This document shows positions 36,200-44,392 of a DNA stretch of 64,000 nucleotides, piece after piece. The notes beneath the pieces were generated by a model. The model did no database searches. It was given only the letters and a program-made list of their open reading frames with translations, and was not told the DNA's origin. Location: positions 1 to 64,000 of the forward strand of contig JAVDCA010000001.1 of the NCBI GenBank assembly GCA_030848545.1, read 5' to 3'. This stretch comes from Astrobacterium formosum. Its GTDB lineage: Bacteria > Pseudomonadota > Alphaproteobacteria > Rhizobiales > Xanthobacteraceae. The translations under genes were made by a program, and so were the position numbers. Positions within the stretch are counted from its first letter, which is position 1; the number at the start of each line of letters is the position of its first letter.

Positions 36200-36886
36200 T
36201 CACGCCACTTCGACGCGCTCGACGAGCGTGCCGCGTGTGGCCGCGTGCTCGACGCCTTTGCGCAAGTGCTTGATCAACACCCGAACGGCCTCGTCGGCAT
36301 TGCGGGAAACGGCACTCTTCATCAAGGCGAGATGTTCATCGGCGGCTTCCTGGCCGCGGAAGCCGAGCACCAGACGCTGGTAGCGCACATAGTGGTCGAA
36401 CACGCCGTCGAACAGGCGCAGCAGCATTTCCGAATCGCAGGCCGCGATCAGGGTCGAATGGAAATCGCGGTCGAGCGTCTTCCACGCGATCATGTCGGCT
36501 GTTTGCCCTTCGATCATCTGGCTTTCGATCGCGGCGAGCTTGTGGTGGCAGCTGATGACGGCGGCTTCCCAGTCGATGCCGCCTTTGGCGATCGAGGCGC
36601 GCAGTGCGTGGCACTCGACCAGTTGCCGCAGTTCGGCGACTTCCATGAGCCCCTTCAGGGACACCGGAGCGACACGGAAGCCCTTCTGGCCAACCGCGAT
36701 GACGAACCCTTCCGACGACAGGCGGTTGAGAACTTCGCGCAGGGTCGTGATGCTGGTCTGATAGCGTTCGCGCATCACCTCCAGCTTCAATTTTTCGTCG
36801 GGCCGGAGCACCGCGAAGATGATGTCGGTTCGAATTTGCCCGTAGGCAATTTCGCCTGCCGTTAGATTTTTTTCCGCCTCGGCCAT
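36200..36886 (-). CDS. GntR/FadR-type (FCD) regulator of TRAP system 1
   Basis: 228 residues: winged helix (about 10-75; IRTDIIFAVLRPDEKLKLEV, TSITTLREVLNRLSSEGFV) and an FCD effector domain with metal-binding type residues (RDFHSTLIAACDSEMLL; DEHLALMKSAV). The recognition helix has TSITTLREVL rather than the common SRTPVREAL. It lies between the dehydrogenase and dctQ genes, convergent with the first and divergent from the second. It is likely a repressor relieved by the transported acid and probably binds the 27-bp elements at 35050 and 37042; the latter lies in its own upstream region. Confidence 0.92.
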   Translation of the reverse strand: MAEAEKNLTAGEIAYGQIRTDIIFAVLRPDEKLKLEVMRERYQTSITTLREVLNRLSSEGFVIAVGQKGFRVAPVSLKGLMEVAELRQLVECHALRASIAKGGIDWEAAVISCHHKLAAIESQMIEGQTADMIAWKTLDRDFHSTLIAACDSEMLLRLFDGVFDHYVRYQRLVLGFRGQEAADEHLALMKSAVSRNADEAVRVLIKHLRKGVEHAATRGTLVERVEVA

Positions 36887-37041
36887 GGAAATCCATTTCT
36901 TCGGATGTTCTGTCGTCCAGCCTACAGAACCTTTGCGCCGGCCGAAACCCGCTGATGGGGTCCCGGCGCAACCAGATGTAGTAACAGAAGTTCTATGGAA
37001 TAAAACATATATAAAGATTACGCTGGTTAAATAAAAAATCT

Positions 37042-37068
37042 ATGATATTTTGTGTTATGACATAAATT
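37042..37068. promoter_or_regulatory. Shared 27-bp element, copy B
   Basis: Contains the dyad TTATG-A-CATAA and agrees with 35050-35076 at 21 of 27 positions. It lies in the 236-base AT-rich gap between the GntR gene (start 36886) and dctQ (start 37123), 54 bases before dctQ. The remainder of 36887-37122 has no gene. Confidence 0.6.
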
Positions 37069-37122
37069 CTTGCGGACCGACGGCCGCGGGGGCGCGCCGT
37101 TTCGTCTCGCCGTGAGGACTCC

Positions 37123-37641
37123 ATGCAGAGAGCTGTCGATTCTTTCTTCTTCCTGTTGAAGGTCATCACCGTCGTCCTGCTGGCCTTGATGGTGGTGCTG
37201 GTCTTCGGAAACGTAGTTCTCAGATACCTTTTCAATTCCGGCATCACCGTCTCCGAGGAATTGGCGCGCTGGTTCTTCGTCTGGCTGGTGTTCCTGGGCG
37301 CCGTCGTCGGCCAGCGCGAGCGCGCGCACCTCGCTGTCACCATGGGAATCATGCCCATGTCGCCATTCTGGCGGCGGGTGACCTTCTTCGTCATGACCGT
37401 GCTGATGATCGCCTGCGCCGGTCTCGTCGCGCACGGCAGCTGGCAACAGATGGTGGTCAACCTGCACGTCGTGTCGCCGGCAGCGGGCCTGTCGATGACC
37501 TGGTTCTACGCCGCCGGCTTCACCGTCGGCATCCTGTCGCTTCCGCTTCTCTTGTGGGATCTGCGTCTGGCTTTCGACCCGACGGTCGACGAACTGACGC
37601 TGTTCTCGCTGCGCGGTTCCGAAGACGACGAACTGAAGTGA
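37123..37641 (+). CDS. dctQ: TRAP transporter small permease DctQ, system 1
   Basis: 172 residues, four membrane helices, with the family features VFGNVVLRYLFNSGITVSEE and LARWFFVWLVFLGAVVGQRE (conserved R/E near helix 2). It is the small membrane subunit that joins DctM. DctM starts 16 bases downstream. It sits behind an AT-rich promoter with the shared 27-bp element. Confidence 0.92.
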   Translation: MQRAVDSFFFLLKVITVVLLALMVVLVFGNVVLRYLFNSGITVSEELARWFFVWLVFLGAVVGQRERAHLAVTMGIMPMSPFWRRVTFFVMTVLMIACAGLVAHGSWQQMVVNLHVVSPAAGLSMTWFYAAGFTVGILSLPLLLWDLRLAFDPTVDELTLFSLRGSEDDELK

Positions 37642-37657
37642 TGGGGGAACAGAGCTC

Positions 37658-38938
37658 ATGACCGTCACGGTATTCATCGGTTCGTTGCTGGCCGCGATGG
37701 CGATCGGTATGCCGATCGCCTGGGCGCTCTTGTTCTGCGGCCTCTGCCTGATGTGGCATATCGGCTTGTTCAATTCGCAGATCATGGCGCAGAACCTGTT
37801 GGGTGGCGCCGACAACTTTCCCCTCATGGCGATCCCGTTCTTCATGCTCGCCGGCGTCGTCATGACGGAAGGGGGCATCGCCAAGCGCATCATCGCCATC
37901 GCGCTGTCCCTGCTCGGTCACAAGCGCGGCGGTCTCGGTTATGTGGTCATCCTGGCGGGCTGCATCATCGGCGCTTTGTCCGGCTCGTCGGCGGCCGATG
38001 CGGCGGCGCTGTCGTCCTTGCTGATGCCGATGATGGTCGCGGCGGGTTACGACAAGGTCAAGTCGGCCTCGTTGATCGCCTCTTCGGCCTGCGTCGCCTC
38101 GGTGCTGCCGCCGGCCATCGGCTTGATTCTCTATGGCGTCACCGGCGGCGTATCGGTGATCAAGCTGTTCATGGCCGGCATCGTGCCGGGCGTTCTCTTT
38201 GCCGGAAGCCTCGCGGTCGCCTGGTGGCTGGTCATCCGCAACGACGATCTGCCGGTGCAGCCGTCGATGTCCTGGCGCCAGAAGTTGGGCGCGATCCGTG
38301 AAGGCATCTGGGCCCTGATGCTGCCATTCATCATCCTGTTCGGCTTGCGCTCCGGCATCTTCACGCCGACCGAAGCCGCGGTGGTGGTCGCGGTCTACTG
38401 CCTGGTGGTCTCCTGCCTGATCTATCGCGAGCTGCCTTTCAATCGCCTGTTCGCGATCTTCGCCAAGGCGGCGCAAACCACCGCGGTGGTCATGTTCCTG
38501 GTGGCGGCGGCACTGGTATCTTCGTGGCTGATCACCATCGCCGAGATCGGCGATCAGGTGGTCGCGATCGTCTCACCGTTCATTCCCTATCCGACGCTGC
38601 TGTTGCTCGTGTTGATGATGCTGGTGGTGGTGATCGGTACCGCTCTCGATCTCACTCCGACCGTCCTGCTGCTGACCCCGCTGGTGATGCCGATCCTCAA
38701 GGCGGCCGGCATCGACCCGGTGTATTTCGGCATCATCTTCATGATGAACAACGCCATCGGGCTGATCACGCCGCCCGTCGGTACCGTGCTCAACGTCACC
38801 TGCGGCGTCACCGGTGTGCGCATGGACGAAATCATCAAAGGCGTGCTGCCGTTCATGTATGCTCAGCTGATCGTTCTGTTCCTGCTGGCCCTCGTGCCTG
38901 CGCTCGTCACCATCCCGGCGAGCTGGTTCATGAGGTAA
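37658..38938 (+). CDS. dctM: TRAP transporter large permease DctM, system 1
   Basis: 426 residues with about 12 membrane helices and two inverted halves. Motifs: GALSGSSAADAAALSSLLMP (the first half loop), LPPAIGLILYG, FTPTEAAVVVAVYCLV, NNAIGLITPPVGTVLNVTCG and GVLPFMYAQLIVLFLLALVP near the end. It is the Na+-coupled transport core. Placement directly after dctQ and the binding element indicates one operon, possibly including the EthD-like gene 100 bases downstream. Confidence 0.94.
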   Translation: MTVTVFIGSLLAAMAIGMPIAWALLFCGLCLMWHIGLFNSQIMAQNLLGGADNFPLMAIPFFMLAGVVMTEGGIAKRIIAIALSLLGHKRGGLGYVVILAGCIIGALSGSSAADAAALSSLLMPMMVAAGYDKVKSASLIASSACVASVLPPAIGLILYGVTGGVSVIKLFMAGIVPGVLFAGSLAVAWWLVIRNDDLPVQPSMSWRQKLGAIREGIWALMLPFIILFGLRSGIFTPTEAAVVVAVYCLVVSCLIYRELPFNRLFAIFAKAAQTTAVVMFLVAAALVSSWLITIAEIGDQVVAIVSPFIPYPTLLLLVLMMLVVVIGTALDLTPTVLLLTPLVMPILKAAGIDPVYFGIIFMMNNAIGLITPPVGTVLNVTCGVTGVRMDEIIKGVLPFMYAQLIVLFLLALVPALVTIPASWFMR

Positions 38939-39038
38939 GGGACGTTCGCATCGTTTGGGGCAGGCCGCATGATCGCTGGCGCATACGGCCTACGAAGAGT
39001 ACTTCCGTGCAAAGCGTGAGTTCTCGGGAGTTGGGAAA

Positions 39039-39689
39039 GTGACGTTCGATATGGAACGCAAAGGCATTCTGGTCATTCGCAGCGATATTCCGCTCCACAT
39101 CGAAGCGGACTATCTGGCCTGGCTCAGTCGCGAGCACACCCACGAACGGCTCTCAGTCGAAGGATTCCGGTCGGCCCGCATTTTCCGTTGTGGTCGCAAA
39201 GACGTGCGGCGCTACCTGATCATCTATGACCTGGACAGTCCCGCCGTATTGGACAGCCCTGCCTATCTGCAGCGTCTCAACGCCCCGACGCCGTGGTCGG
39301 CGCGCATGATGCCGCACATGGGCGCGTTCGTGCGCTGCGGCGGCGCCATCCTGGCCACGGCCGGGGCGGGCAGCGGCACGGCGATGCTCCCGGTGATGAT
39401 CGGCGGCGAAGCCTTCGACATGGCCGAGGCCGCCGTCGCCGAACTGGCCGACCAGCCCGGCATCGTCGCCGTTCGTCTCGTACAGGCGGATGCCAAGCGC
39501 ACGTTGGCGCCGACGCGGGAACGCAACCTGCGCGGCGGCGACGGCATCTTTGAGGGTGTGCTGCTGATCGAGGCGCTGAGTATCGACGCAGCGCTCGCCG
39601 TGATTGCGGATTTGCCCCTTCGCAAGTCGATCGAAGAGACGCAACTCGAAGACGCGGCCTATCTGGAGGTTTTCCATCTGGGCGGGTGA
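39039..39689 (+). CDS. EthD/dimeric alpha-beta-barrel-like protein
   Basis: 216 residues from GTG 39039 (GGGAG upstream); an ATG at 39051 (MERKGILVIRSD) is an alternative start. Two ferredoxin-like halves: YLAWLSREHTHERLSVEGFR (the E-H-x-x-E-R-L-x5-G-F-x-x-A-R pattern of small Dabb/EthD-type proteins) with RYLIIYDLDS, and a second half (about 118-210) with GIVAVRLVQAD and GVLLIEALS. No catalytic residues can be assigned. It follows dctM by 100 bases and is probably part of the TRAP system 1 operon, perhaps a small isomerase or accessory enzyme for the substrate. The 123 bases to pxpA contain no gene. Confidence 0.7.
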   Translation: MTFDMERKGILVIRSDIPLHIEADYLAWLSREHTHERLSVEGFRSARIFRCGRKDVRRYLIIYDLDSPAVLDSPAYLQRLNAPTPWSARMMPHMGAFVRCGGAILATAGAGSGTAMLPVMIGGEAFDMAEAAVAELADQPGIVAVRLVQADAKRTLAPTRERNLRGGDGIFEGVLLIEALSIDAALAVIADLPLRKSIEETQLEDAAYLEVFHLGG

Positions 39690-39812
39690 TCGCAGCGCAT
39701 TTCCTGCTTTCGACGCTCTTTCATGGGCCGTCACCAGTCACGCAGGAACTGCCTTCGCTGCCATTCGTCCCCGCCAAGGTGGCGTCTGACGAGCCGAGAA
39801 TCGGTCGACGTG

Positions 39813-40580
39813 TCAGGCAATTTTGGACAACGGAGCGACAGTGCCTCCGCAATTCCGAATCGTATCGCGAACAAGTTTCGCAATATCCACGGCGCCACGT
39901 GTATCGCCATGAACGAGGATGGATTTCGCCTCCACCGGAACCGATTTGCCGGTGATGCTCGTCACGCGGCCTTCCGTCACCACCAAGCGGACCCGGTCCG
40001 TGATGGCCGCCGGGTCATGTATGACCGCCCCCGGAAGCTTTCGCGAGACCAGTAGTCCCTGGTCGTCGTAGGCGCGATCGGCAAGAAACATCGTCGACAC
40101 CGGCAGCCCATGTGACCGCGCCGAACGCTCGGCGACGGTGCCCGGCAGGGTCAGAATGCGGATGGTCGGGTCGAAGGATTTCACCGCTCCGTGCACGGTA
40201 TCGGCCACGTCCTGGTCCACGAACGAGAGATTGCCGAGCGCCCCGTGCAGTGTCAGGTGCTTGATCGAGGCGCCGGCGGCGTGCGCGATCGCGTGCAGGG
40301 CACCCAGCTGATAGAGCGTCATCGCCGCGAGTTCGCGCGCATCCATCTGTATCGGACGGCGTCCGAATCCGGCGCGGTCCGGGTAGCCGATGTGAGCACC
40401 GACGTCGACTCCACGGCTGATCGCCGCTCGTACGGTGGTCCCCATGATGACCGGGTCTCCGGCATGGAATCCACACGCGATATTGGCCGAGGTGACGATG
40501 TCGAGGAGCGTCTCGTCGTCGCCCATGTGGTAAGGGCCGAAGCCTTCGCCGAGATCGCAGTTGATGTCGATGGCCTTCAT
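39813..40580 (-). CDS. pxpA: 5-oxoprolinase subunit A (LamB/YcsF family)
   Basis: 255 residues. The N-terminal signature IDINCDLGEGFGPYHMGDDE and the runs SANIACGFHAGDPVIM, VDVGAHIGYPDRAGFGRR and HLTLHGALGN identify the PxpA/YcsF family. With PxpB and PxpC it opens 5-oxoproline (pyroglutamate) to glutamate using ATP. The start at ATG 40580 gives the family N-terminus MKAIDINCD. It is the last gene of the minus-strand run small ORF-pxpB-pxpC-pxpA, 115 bases after pxpC, convergent with the EthD-like gene. Confidence 0.94.
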   Translation of the reverse strand: MKAIDINCDLGEGFGPYHMGDDETLLDIVTSANIACGFHAGDPVIMGTTVRAAISRGVDVGAHIGYPDRAGFGRRPIQMDARELAAMTLYQLGALHAIAHAAGASIKHLTLHGALGNLSFVDQDVADTVHGAVKSFDPTIRILTLPGTVAERSARSHGLPVSTMFLADRAYDDQGLLVSRKLPGAVIHDPAAITDRVRLVVTEGRVTSITGKSVPVEAKSILVHGDTRGAVDIAKLVRDTIRNCGGTVAPLSKIA

Positions 40581-40695
40581 GGCATGTGCCTTAGGATGGG
40601 TGTGATCGATGCGGTGGTCGGTGGAATAGGCGGATGCGCTCGCGTGTCGACGCGGCCGAACCGCCACGACACGGCGGGTCGAATGGAAACAGTGG

Positions 40696-41715
40696 TCAGT
40701 TCGCGGGCCATCCGGTTTTCGTCAAAAGCCTGGATGTCGTGCGGCGGATGGCTGCGAGCGCCGCATCCAGTTCGTCGCGGGCCGCCAAAGCCTGTGCCAG
40801 CGAGACTTCCACGAATCGGATGCGGCGGCCGAGGCGAACCTGGGCCAGCCGCCACAGATCGGCTCCGATCACGAGGCCGATCTTGGGATAGCCGCCGCAG
40901 GTGTTGGCGTCGCTCATCTGGATCATCGGTTGGCCGGACGGGGGCAGCTGGATGACGCCCGGAAGGATGCCGTGCGACAGGAGTTCGATCGGCCGATGCA
41001 GACGCAGGGCCGGCCCCACCAGGCGGTAACCGACGCGGTTGCTCGACGTCGACAGCTGCCACTCCGAGGTCCAGAACGCGGTGCGGGCTTCGTCGGTCAG
41101 TTCGCCGTGTTCTGCTGCGGGCAGGACCCGGACCACGGTGGTGCCGTCGCCGACGTCGAGGGGCGGCATCAACGGCATGCGTTTTTCGGGCGGCGCAATG
41201 CCGAAGCAGTCCCATCCGGCCGAGCAATCGCCTTCGCGCGAGCCGAGCGGCAAGCTTTGTCCGCGTTCGAGCATGCGCCCATCGGCGCCACCGAACCCTG
41301 CCTTGAGATCGGTGCTGCGCGATCCGAGTACCTCGGCAACCGCGATGCCACCCGCGACGGCGAGATAGCCCCGCATCCCGTGCCGTGGTGCTTCGAAGCG
41401 AATCTCGGTGCCGGGCTCGACCCGTATGCTCCACCAGGGCGGCAGCATCTGGTCACCGACGACGAAGCGGGCGTCGGCGCCGGTGGCGGCGATCCGCCGT
41501 CTGGCATTGATGCGGATTCGGAACGGAAACGTCGTGACTTCGATTCCCGCGGCACCGATCGGGTTGCCGACCATCAGGTTGGCGGCCGCGAGCGCGAATC
41601 CGTCCATGGCGCCGGCCGATCCGACGCCGAACTTGCGTAATCCGGGACGCCCGAGATCCTGCACCGTGTTGAGCAGACCCGTCTCGACGACCTCGATGCT
41701 GCCAGAGTCGCTCAT
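40696..41715 (-). CDS. pxpC: 5-oxoprolinase subunit C (biotin-dependent carboxyltransferase-like)
   Basis: 339 residues. Motifs: VETGLLNTVQDLGRPGLRKF, GSAGAMDGFALAAANLMVGN and VEPGTEIRFEAPRHGMRGYL, with SNRVGYRLVGPAL, LPPSGQPMIQMSDANTCGGY and PKIGLVIGADLWRLAQ in the second half, all of the PxpC/KipA/AHS2 family. The ATG at 41715 overlaps the pxpB stop by four bases, so pxpB-pxpC are co-translated. Longer frames into pxpB (to 42249) are spurious. The subunit forms the catalytic core together with PxpB. Confidence 0.94.
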   Translation of the reverse strand: MSDSGSIEVVETGLLNTVQDLGRPGLRKFGVGSAGAMDGFALAAANLMVGNPIGAAGIEVTTFPFRIRINARRRIAATGADARFVVGDQMLPPWWSIRVEPGTEIRFEAPRHGMRGYLAVAGGIAVAEVLGSRSTDLKAGFGGADGRMLERGQSLPLGSREGDCSAGWDCFGIAPPEKRMPLMPPLDVGDGTTVVRVLPAAEHGELTDEARTAFWTSEWQLSTSSNRVGYRLVGPALRLHRPIELLSHGILPGVIQLPPSGQPMIQMSDANTCGGYPKIGLVIGADLWRLAQVRLGRRIRFVEVSLAQALAARDELDAALAAIRRTTSRLLTKTGWPAN

Positions 41716-42377
41716 GACAGCACCTGTTCGATCCGGAACCGGACGGTGTCGCCGGGAGCGAGCAGTGCCGGCGTCGGGTTGGCAAGGTCGAAGAACTCGA
41801 CCGGGGTCTGGCCGACGATGTGCCAACCGGAAGGCGAAGCGCGCGCGATCACTCCCGCTTGGGTGCCGCCGATGACGACCGCACCGGCGCCGACATTGAG
41901 GCGCGGCTCGGCGCGGCGGGGGGTCGCGAGGCGCGGGTCGAGGCCGGCCAGATATCCGAATCCCGGCTGGCTGCCGAGCGCGCACACCATGTAGTCGGGC
42001 GCCGCGTGAATCTCCGCCGCTTCCCGCACGCTCAGTCCGGCCGCGGTCGCGATGGCGGGCAGATCGGGACCGTTTGCGCCGCCGTAGATCACCGGGATCT
42101 CGATCACGCGCGGCGACCGGTCGAGCGGCCCGGTCCGGAGCCAGACCTCGGCCAGTCGCGAAACGATCCGATCGAACGCCAGCTCCCGCGGCTCGTAGAC
42201 TACCAGGAGGTTGTCGATGCCGGGCACGATCTCCACGACGCCCCGCCACGTCTCCACGGTTTCGGCAAATGCCCAGATGCGCCGCTGGACGTCGAGATCG
42301 AGGGATGTTGCGGCCTCGAAGAGGACGGCGGTTTCACCGAACGGCGTGATCCGCGGCAGCTTCGGGGTGTCACTCAT
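41712..42377 (-). CDS. pxpB: 5-oxoprolinase subunit B (KipI/AHS1 family)
   Basis: 221 residues: RITPFGETAVLFEAATSLDL near the start, VVEIVPGIDNLLVVYEPREL, the family core CALGSQPGFGYLAGLDPRLA followed by TPRRAEPR, and VIARASPSGWHIVGQTPVEF. This is the PxpB/KipI family. It overlaps pxpC at its end and a small upstream ORF at its start (8 bases). Induction by the LysR regulator at 42631 is likely but not shown. Confidence 0.94.
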   Translation of the reverse strand: MSDTPKLPRITPFGETAVLFEAATSLDLDVQRRIWAFAETVETWRGVVEIVPGIDNLLVVYEPRELAFDRIVSRLAEVWLRTGPLDRSPRVIEIPVIYGGANGPDLPAIATAAGLSVREAAEIHAAPDYMVCALGSQPGFGYLAGLDPRLATPRRAEPRLNVGAGAVVIGGTQAGVIARASPSGWHIVGQTPVEFFDLANPTPALLAPGDTVRFRIEQVLS

Positions 42378-42519
42378 GGCCAGGCGCCGCCTCCGACACG
42401 CGTTCGCCGGCCAGGATGCCGTCGGCGCCCGGATTGAGATCGGGATCGAAGGGCTGGTGGACGCGCGTGGCGATCCGCCGGAGGTCCGTCAGATCAATGT
42501 GTTCAAAAGGCCGGTCCAT
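42370..42519 (-). CDS. Small ORF upstream of pxpB, 49 residues
   Basis: Minus-strand ATG at 42519, stop at 42370-42372, overlapping the pxpB start by 8 bases. The predicted peptide begins MDRPFEHIDLTDLRRIATRV and has DLNPGADGILAGE near the end. Third-codon positions are mostly G or C, as in real genes here, and GAGCAGG lies upstream. No family is recognised. It could be a leader that couples translation to pxpB or a small accessory subunit. Confidence 0.45.
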   Translation of the reverse strand: MDRPFEHIDLTDLRRIATRVHQPFDPDLNPGADGILAGERVSEAAPGHE

Positions 42520-42630
42520 ATCGACGCCTGCTCATCCGGCAACAAGTTCATCGGTGAATATGGTGCGAGGAGGTTCTGTCGTAAAAGAGATTAAAAGTCG
42601 TAATAGAAAATTCCTCTTGGGAATTGGACG

Positions 42631-43557
42631 TCATTGCCAGCCGCCCAGCAACATGTGCGAAAAGTTGCAATGTCGGGCCGCATAGGAGGCGATATCGGCA
42701 CACAAGCGTGACGGACGGTCGGCCCGGTACATGGCCGCATAGCAGACGCGCGGCAGACGGGGCGTCGTCTCGATGGTACGCAGCAGGCCGCGATCGATCA
42801 GCGGTCGCAAAGCCCGCAAGGGAAGATAGCTGACCCCCAGACCGGATACCGTCAGGCCGACTTGGGCGATGAGGTTGTTGCTGATGATGCTCTTGGCCGC
42901 GCCGACCCGACTCTGGGTGAGCCAGCGCCCATAAATACGACCGGTGCCGGACAGGTTGCCTTGGGCAAGGACTGTAAAGCCAGCGATCCTGGTGAGGGGA
43001 ATCGGCTTGGCGGTGTCTTCCCCGAGGGTTTCTTCCGCCAGCGCCGGCGTACACATCCAGGCGTTCTCGACGCTCCTGAGAGGCGTCGTCACGCACTGGG
43101 TCGCCTCGAATACGTCCGGCACGATGATCATGTCGATGGTCCCGTCCATCAGGCGGTCGAACAGGATGGCGCTGAGCTCGACCTCCGGCTCGATGATCAG
43201 CCGTGGGTAATTGGTGCGGATTTCGTCCACCAGGGCGGGAAGCCAGGTGAGTGCGGTCAACTCGGTGACGCCGATGCGAAAGAAGCGGACGAGGACATCC
43301 TTGGCGCTGATGCGCTCCAATACGCGGTCACGGCACTCCAGCATCTCCTGCGCGTAATGCAGCAGTTCCTCGCCTTTTTCCGTCAAGCGCGCCGACCGCT
43401 TGCTGCGATCGAAGACCTCGACGTCGAACAGGTTCTCGAGTTCACGGATGCGCTTGGAGATAGCCGATTGCGTTGTATTCAACTTACGGGCGGCGGTCGC
43501 GAAATTGCCGAGCTCGGCGATCCAGAAAAGCGCTTCGATCTGCTTGAACGTGATCAT
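42631..43557 (-). CDS. LysR-family regulator between pxp and aldolase modules
   Basis: 308 residues. HTH in residues 1-60: FKQIEALFWIAELGNFATAA, LNTTQSAISKRIRELENLFD, then effector domain from about 90 (FRIGVTELTALTWLPALVDE). It is divergent from the rraA-like aldolase gene (start 43712) and upstream of the pxp run on its own strand. This position would allow it to control both halves of a single pathway. A dyad between 43618 and 43643 is a candidate site. The 111 bases to the small ORF contain no gene. Confidence 0.92.
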   Translation of the reverse strand: MITFKQIEALFWIAELGNFATAARKLNTTQSAISKRIRELENLFDVEVFDRSKRSARLTEKGEELLHYAQEMLECRDRVLERISAKDVLVRFFRIGVTELTALTWLPALVDEIRTNYPRLIIEPEVELSAILFDRLMDGTIDMIIVPDVFEATQCVTTPLRSVENAWMCTPALAEETLGEDTAKPIPLTRIAGFTVLAQGNLSGTGRIYGRWLTQSRVGAAKSIISNNLIAQVGLTVSGLGVSYLPLRALRPLIDRGLLRTIETTPRLPRVCYAAMYRADRPSRLCADIASYAARHCNFSHMLLGGWQ

Positions 43558-43617
43558 GCCGTGTCCTGCGCCGCGCGATGGATCCTCGCGACTCTATCAA
43601 AAAAGCGATCAGACCAG

Positions 43618-43643
43618 GCGAATAAAAATCGCTAATTTTCGCG
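43618..43643. promoter_or_regulatory. Candidate LysR operator
   Basis: AT-rich dyad: GCGA at 43618-43621 and TCGC at 43639-43642, with A-rich and T-rich inner arms (AAAAAT and ATTTT), in the divergent space between the LysR gene and the aldolase gene. The match is imperfect; spacing fits a LysR site. Confidence 0.35.
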
Positions 43644-43711
43644 ATGGGATTCTCCTAGCCTGAGTCCATTGCGGGCTTACCGCGAGCGACAACAGCGAAG
43701 GATCCTGGGTG

Positions 43712-44392
43712 ATGTTCGTCGGCCGACGTATCAATCCCTTACCTCCGGCGGCGGATTCTGGCGTGCTCGAAGCGCTGCACGGGATCGCGACGCCGCTTCT
43801 GAGCGACAATATGAGCCGGATCGTCGGCGTCTGCGGTCTGACCCGCTACAACCGCACCGGCAAGCTCGTCGGCTCCGCCCTGACCGTGAAGACGCGACCT
43901 GGCGACAACCTCTTTCTCTACAAGGCGCTCACGATGATCCGTCCGGGCGACGTCCTGGTCGTCGATGCGGGCGGCGGCCTCCACAACGCCATCCTCGGCG
44001 AACTGATCAAGCTCTACGCGGTGGGGCGCGGCTGCGCCGGATTCGTCGTCGACGGCGCCATCCGCGATGTCGAGAGTTTTTCCGAAACGCCGTGCTATGC
44101 CCGCGGAGTGATCCACCGCGGGCCCTACAAGAACGGCCCCGGCGAGGTCAACGTTCCGGTTTCCATCGGCGGCGAAACGATCAATCCGGGCGACATCGTG
44201 GTCGGCGATGCGGACGGCCTGGTGTGCTTCCCCGCGGAGATCGCCGCCGAGTTGGTGGCCATGGCGACCCGCAGCGCCGCCAACGAGGAGCGGGTGAGGG
44301 CCGAAATCGCGACCGGCGCGAAGGCCCAGACCTGGATCGACAAGGTCCTGTCGGCGGCCGGGCTGGACGCGGACGGCAGGGGAGCGCAGTGA
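43712..44392 (+). CDS. RraA-family aldolase (HMG/oxaloacetate type)
   Basis: 226 residues. The RraA fold core is shown by RPGDVLVVDAGGGLHNAILG, ELIKLYAVGRGCAGFVVDGA and IRDVE; Arg118-Asp119 correspond to the substrate and metal residues of 4-hydroxy-4-methyl-2-oxoglutarate (HMG) aldolase, and GDIVVGDADGLVCFP is also typical. Such enzymes split 4-hydroxy-2-oxo acids to pyruvate, or decarboxylate oxaloacetate; RNase E inhibition is a property of only some members. ATG 43712 follows GAAGGA (43698-43703) by eight bases; a GTG at 43709 is the alternative. Its stop overlaps the aminotransferase start (TGATG), so the two are coupled. Substrate inferred from context only. Confidence 0.85.
   Translation: MFVGRRINPLPPAADSGVLEALHGIATPLLSDNMSRIVGVCGLTRYNRTGKLVGSALTVKTRPGDNLFLYKALTMIRPGDVLVVDAGGGLHNAILGELIKLYAVGRGCAGFVVDGAIRDVESFSETPCYARGVIHRGPYKNGPGEVNVPVSIGGETINPGDIVVGDADGLVCFPAEIAAELVAMATRSAANEERVRAEIATGAKAQTWIDKVLSAAGLDADGRGAQ

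Noticed and set aside
43712-44392. True RNase E regulator RraA
   Set aside because: The fold is shared, but coupling to an aminotransferase and TRAP genes and the Arg-Asp pair favour a metabolic aldolase.
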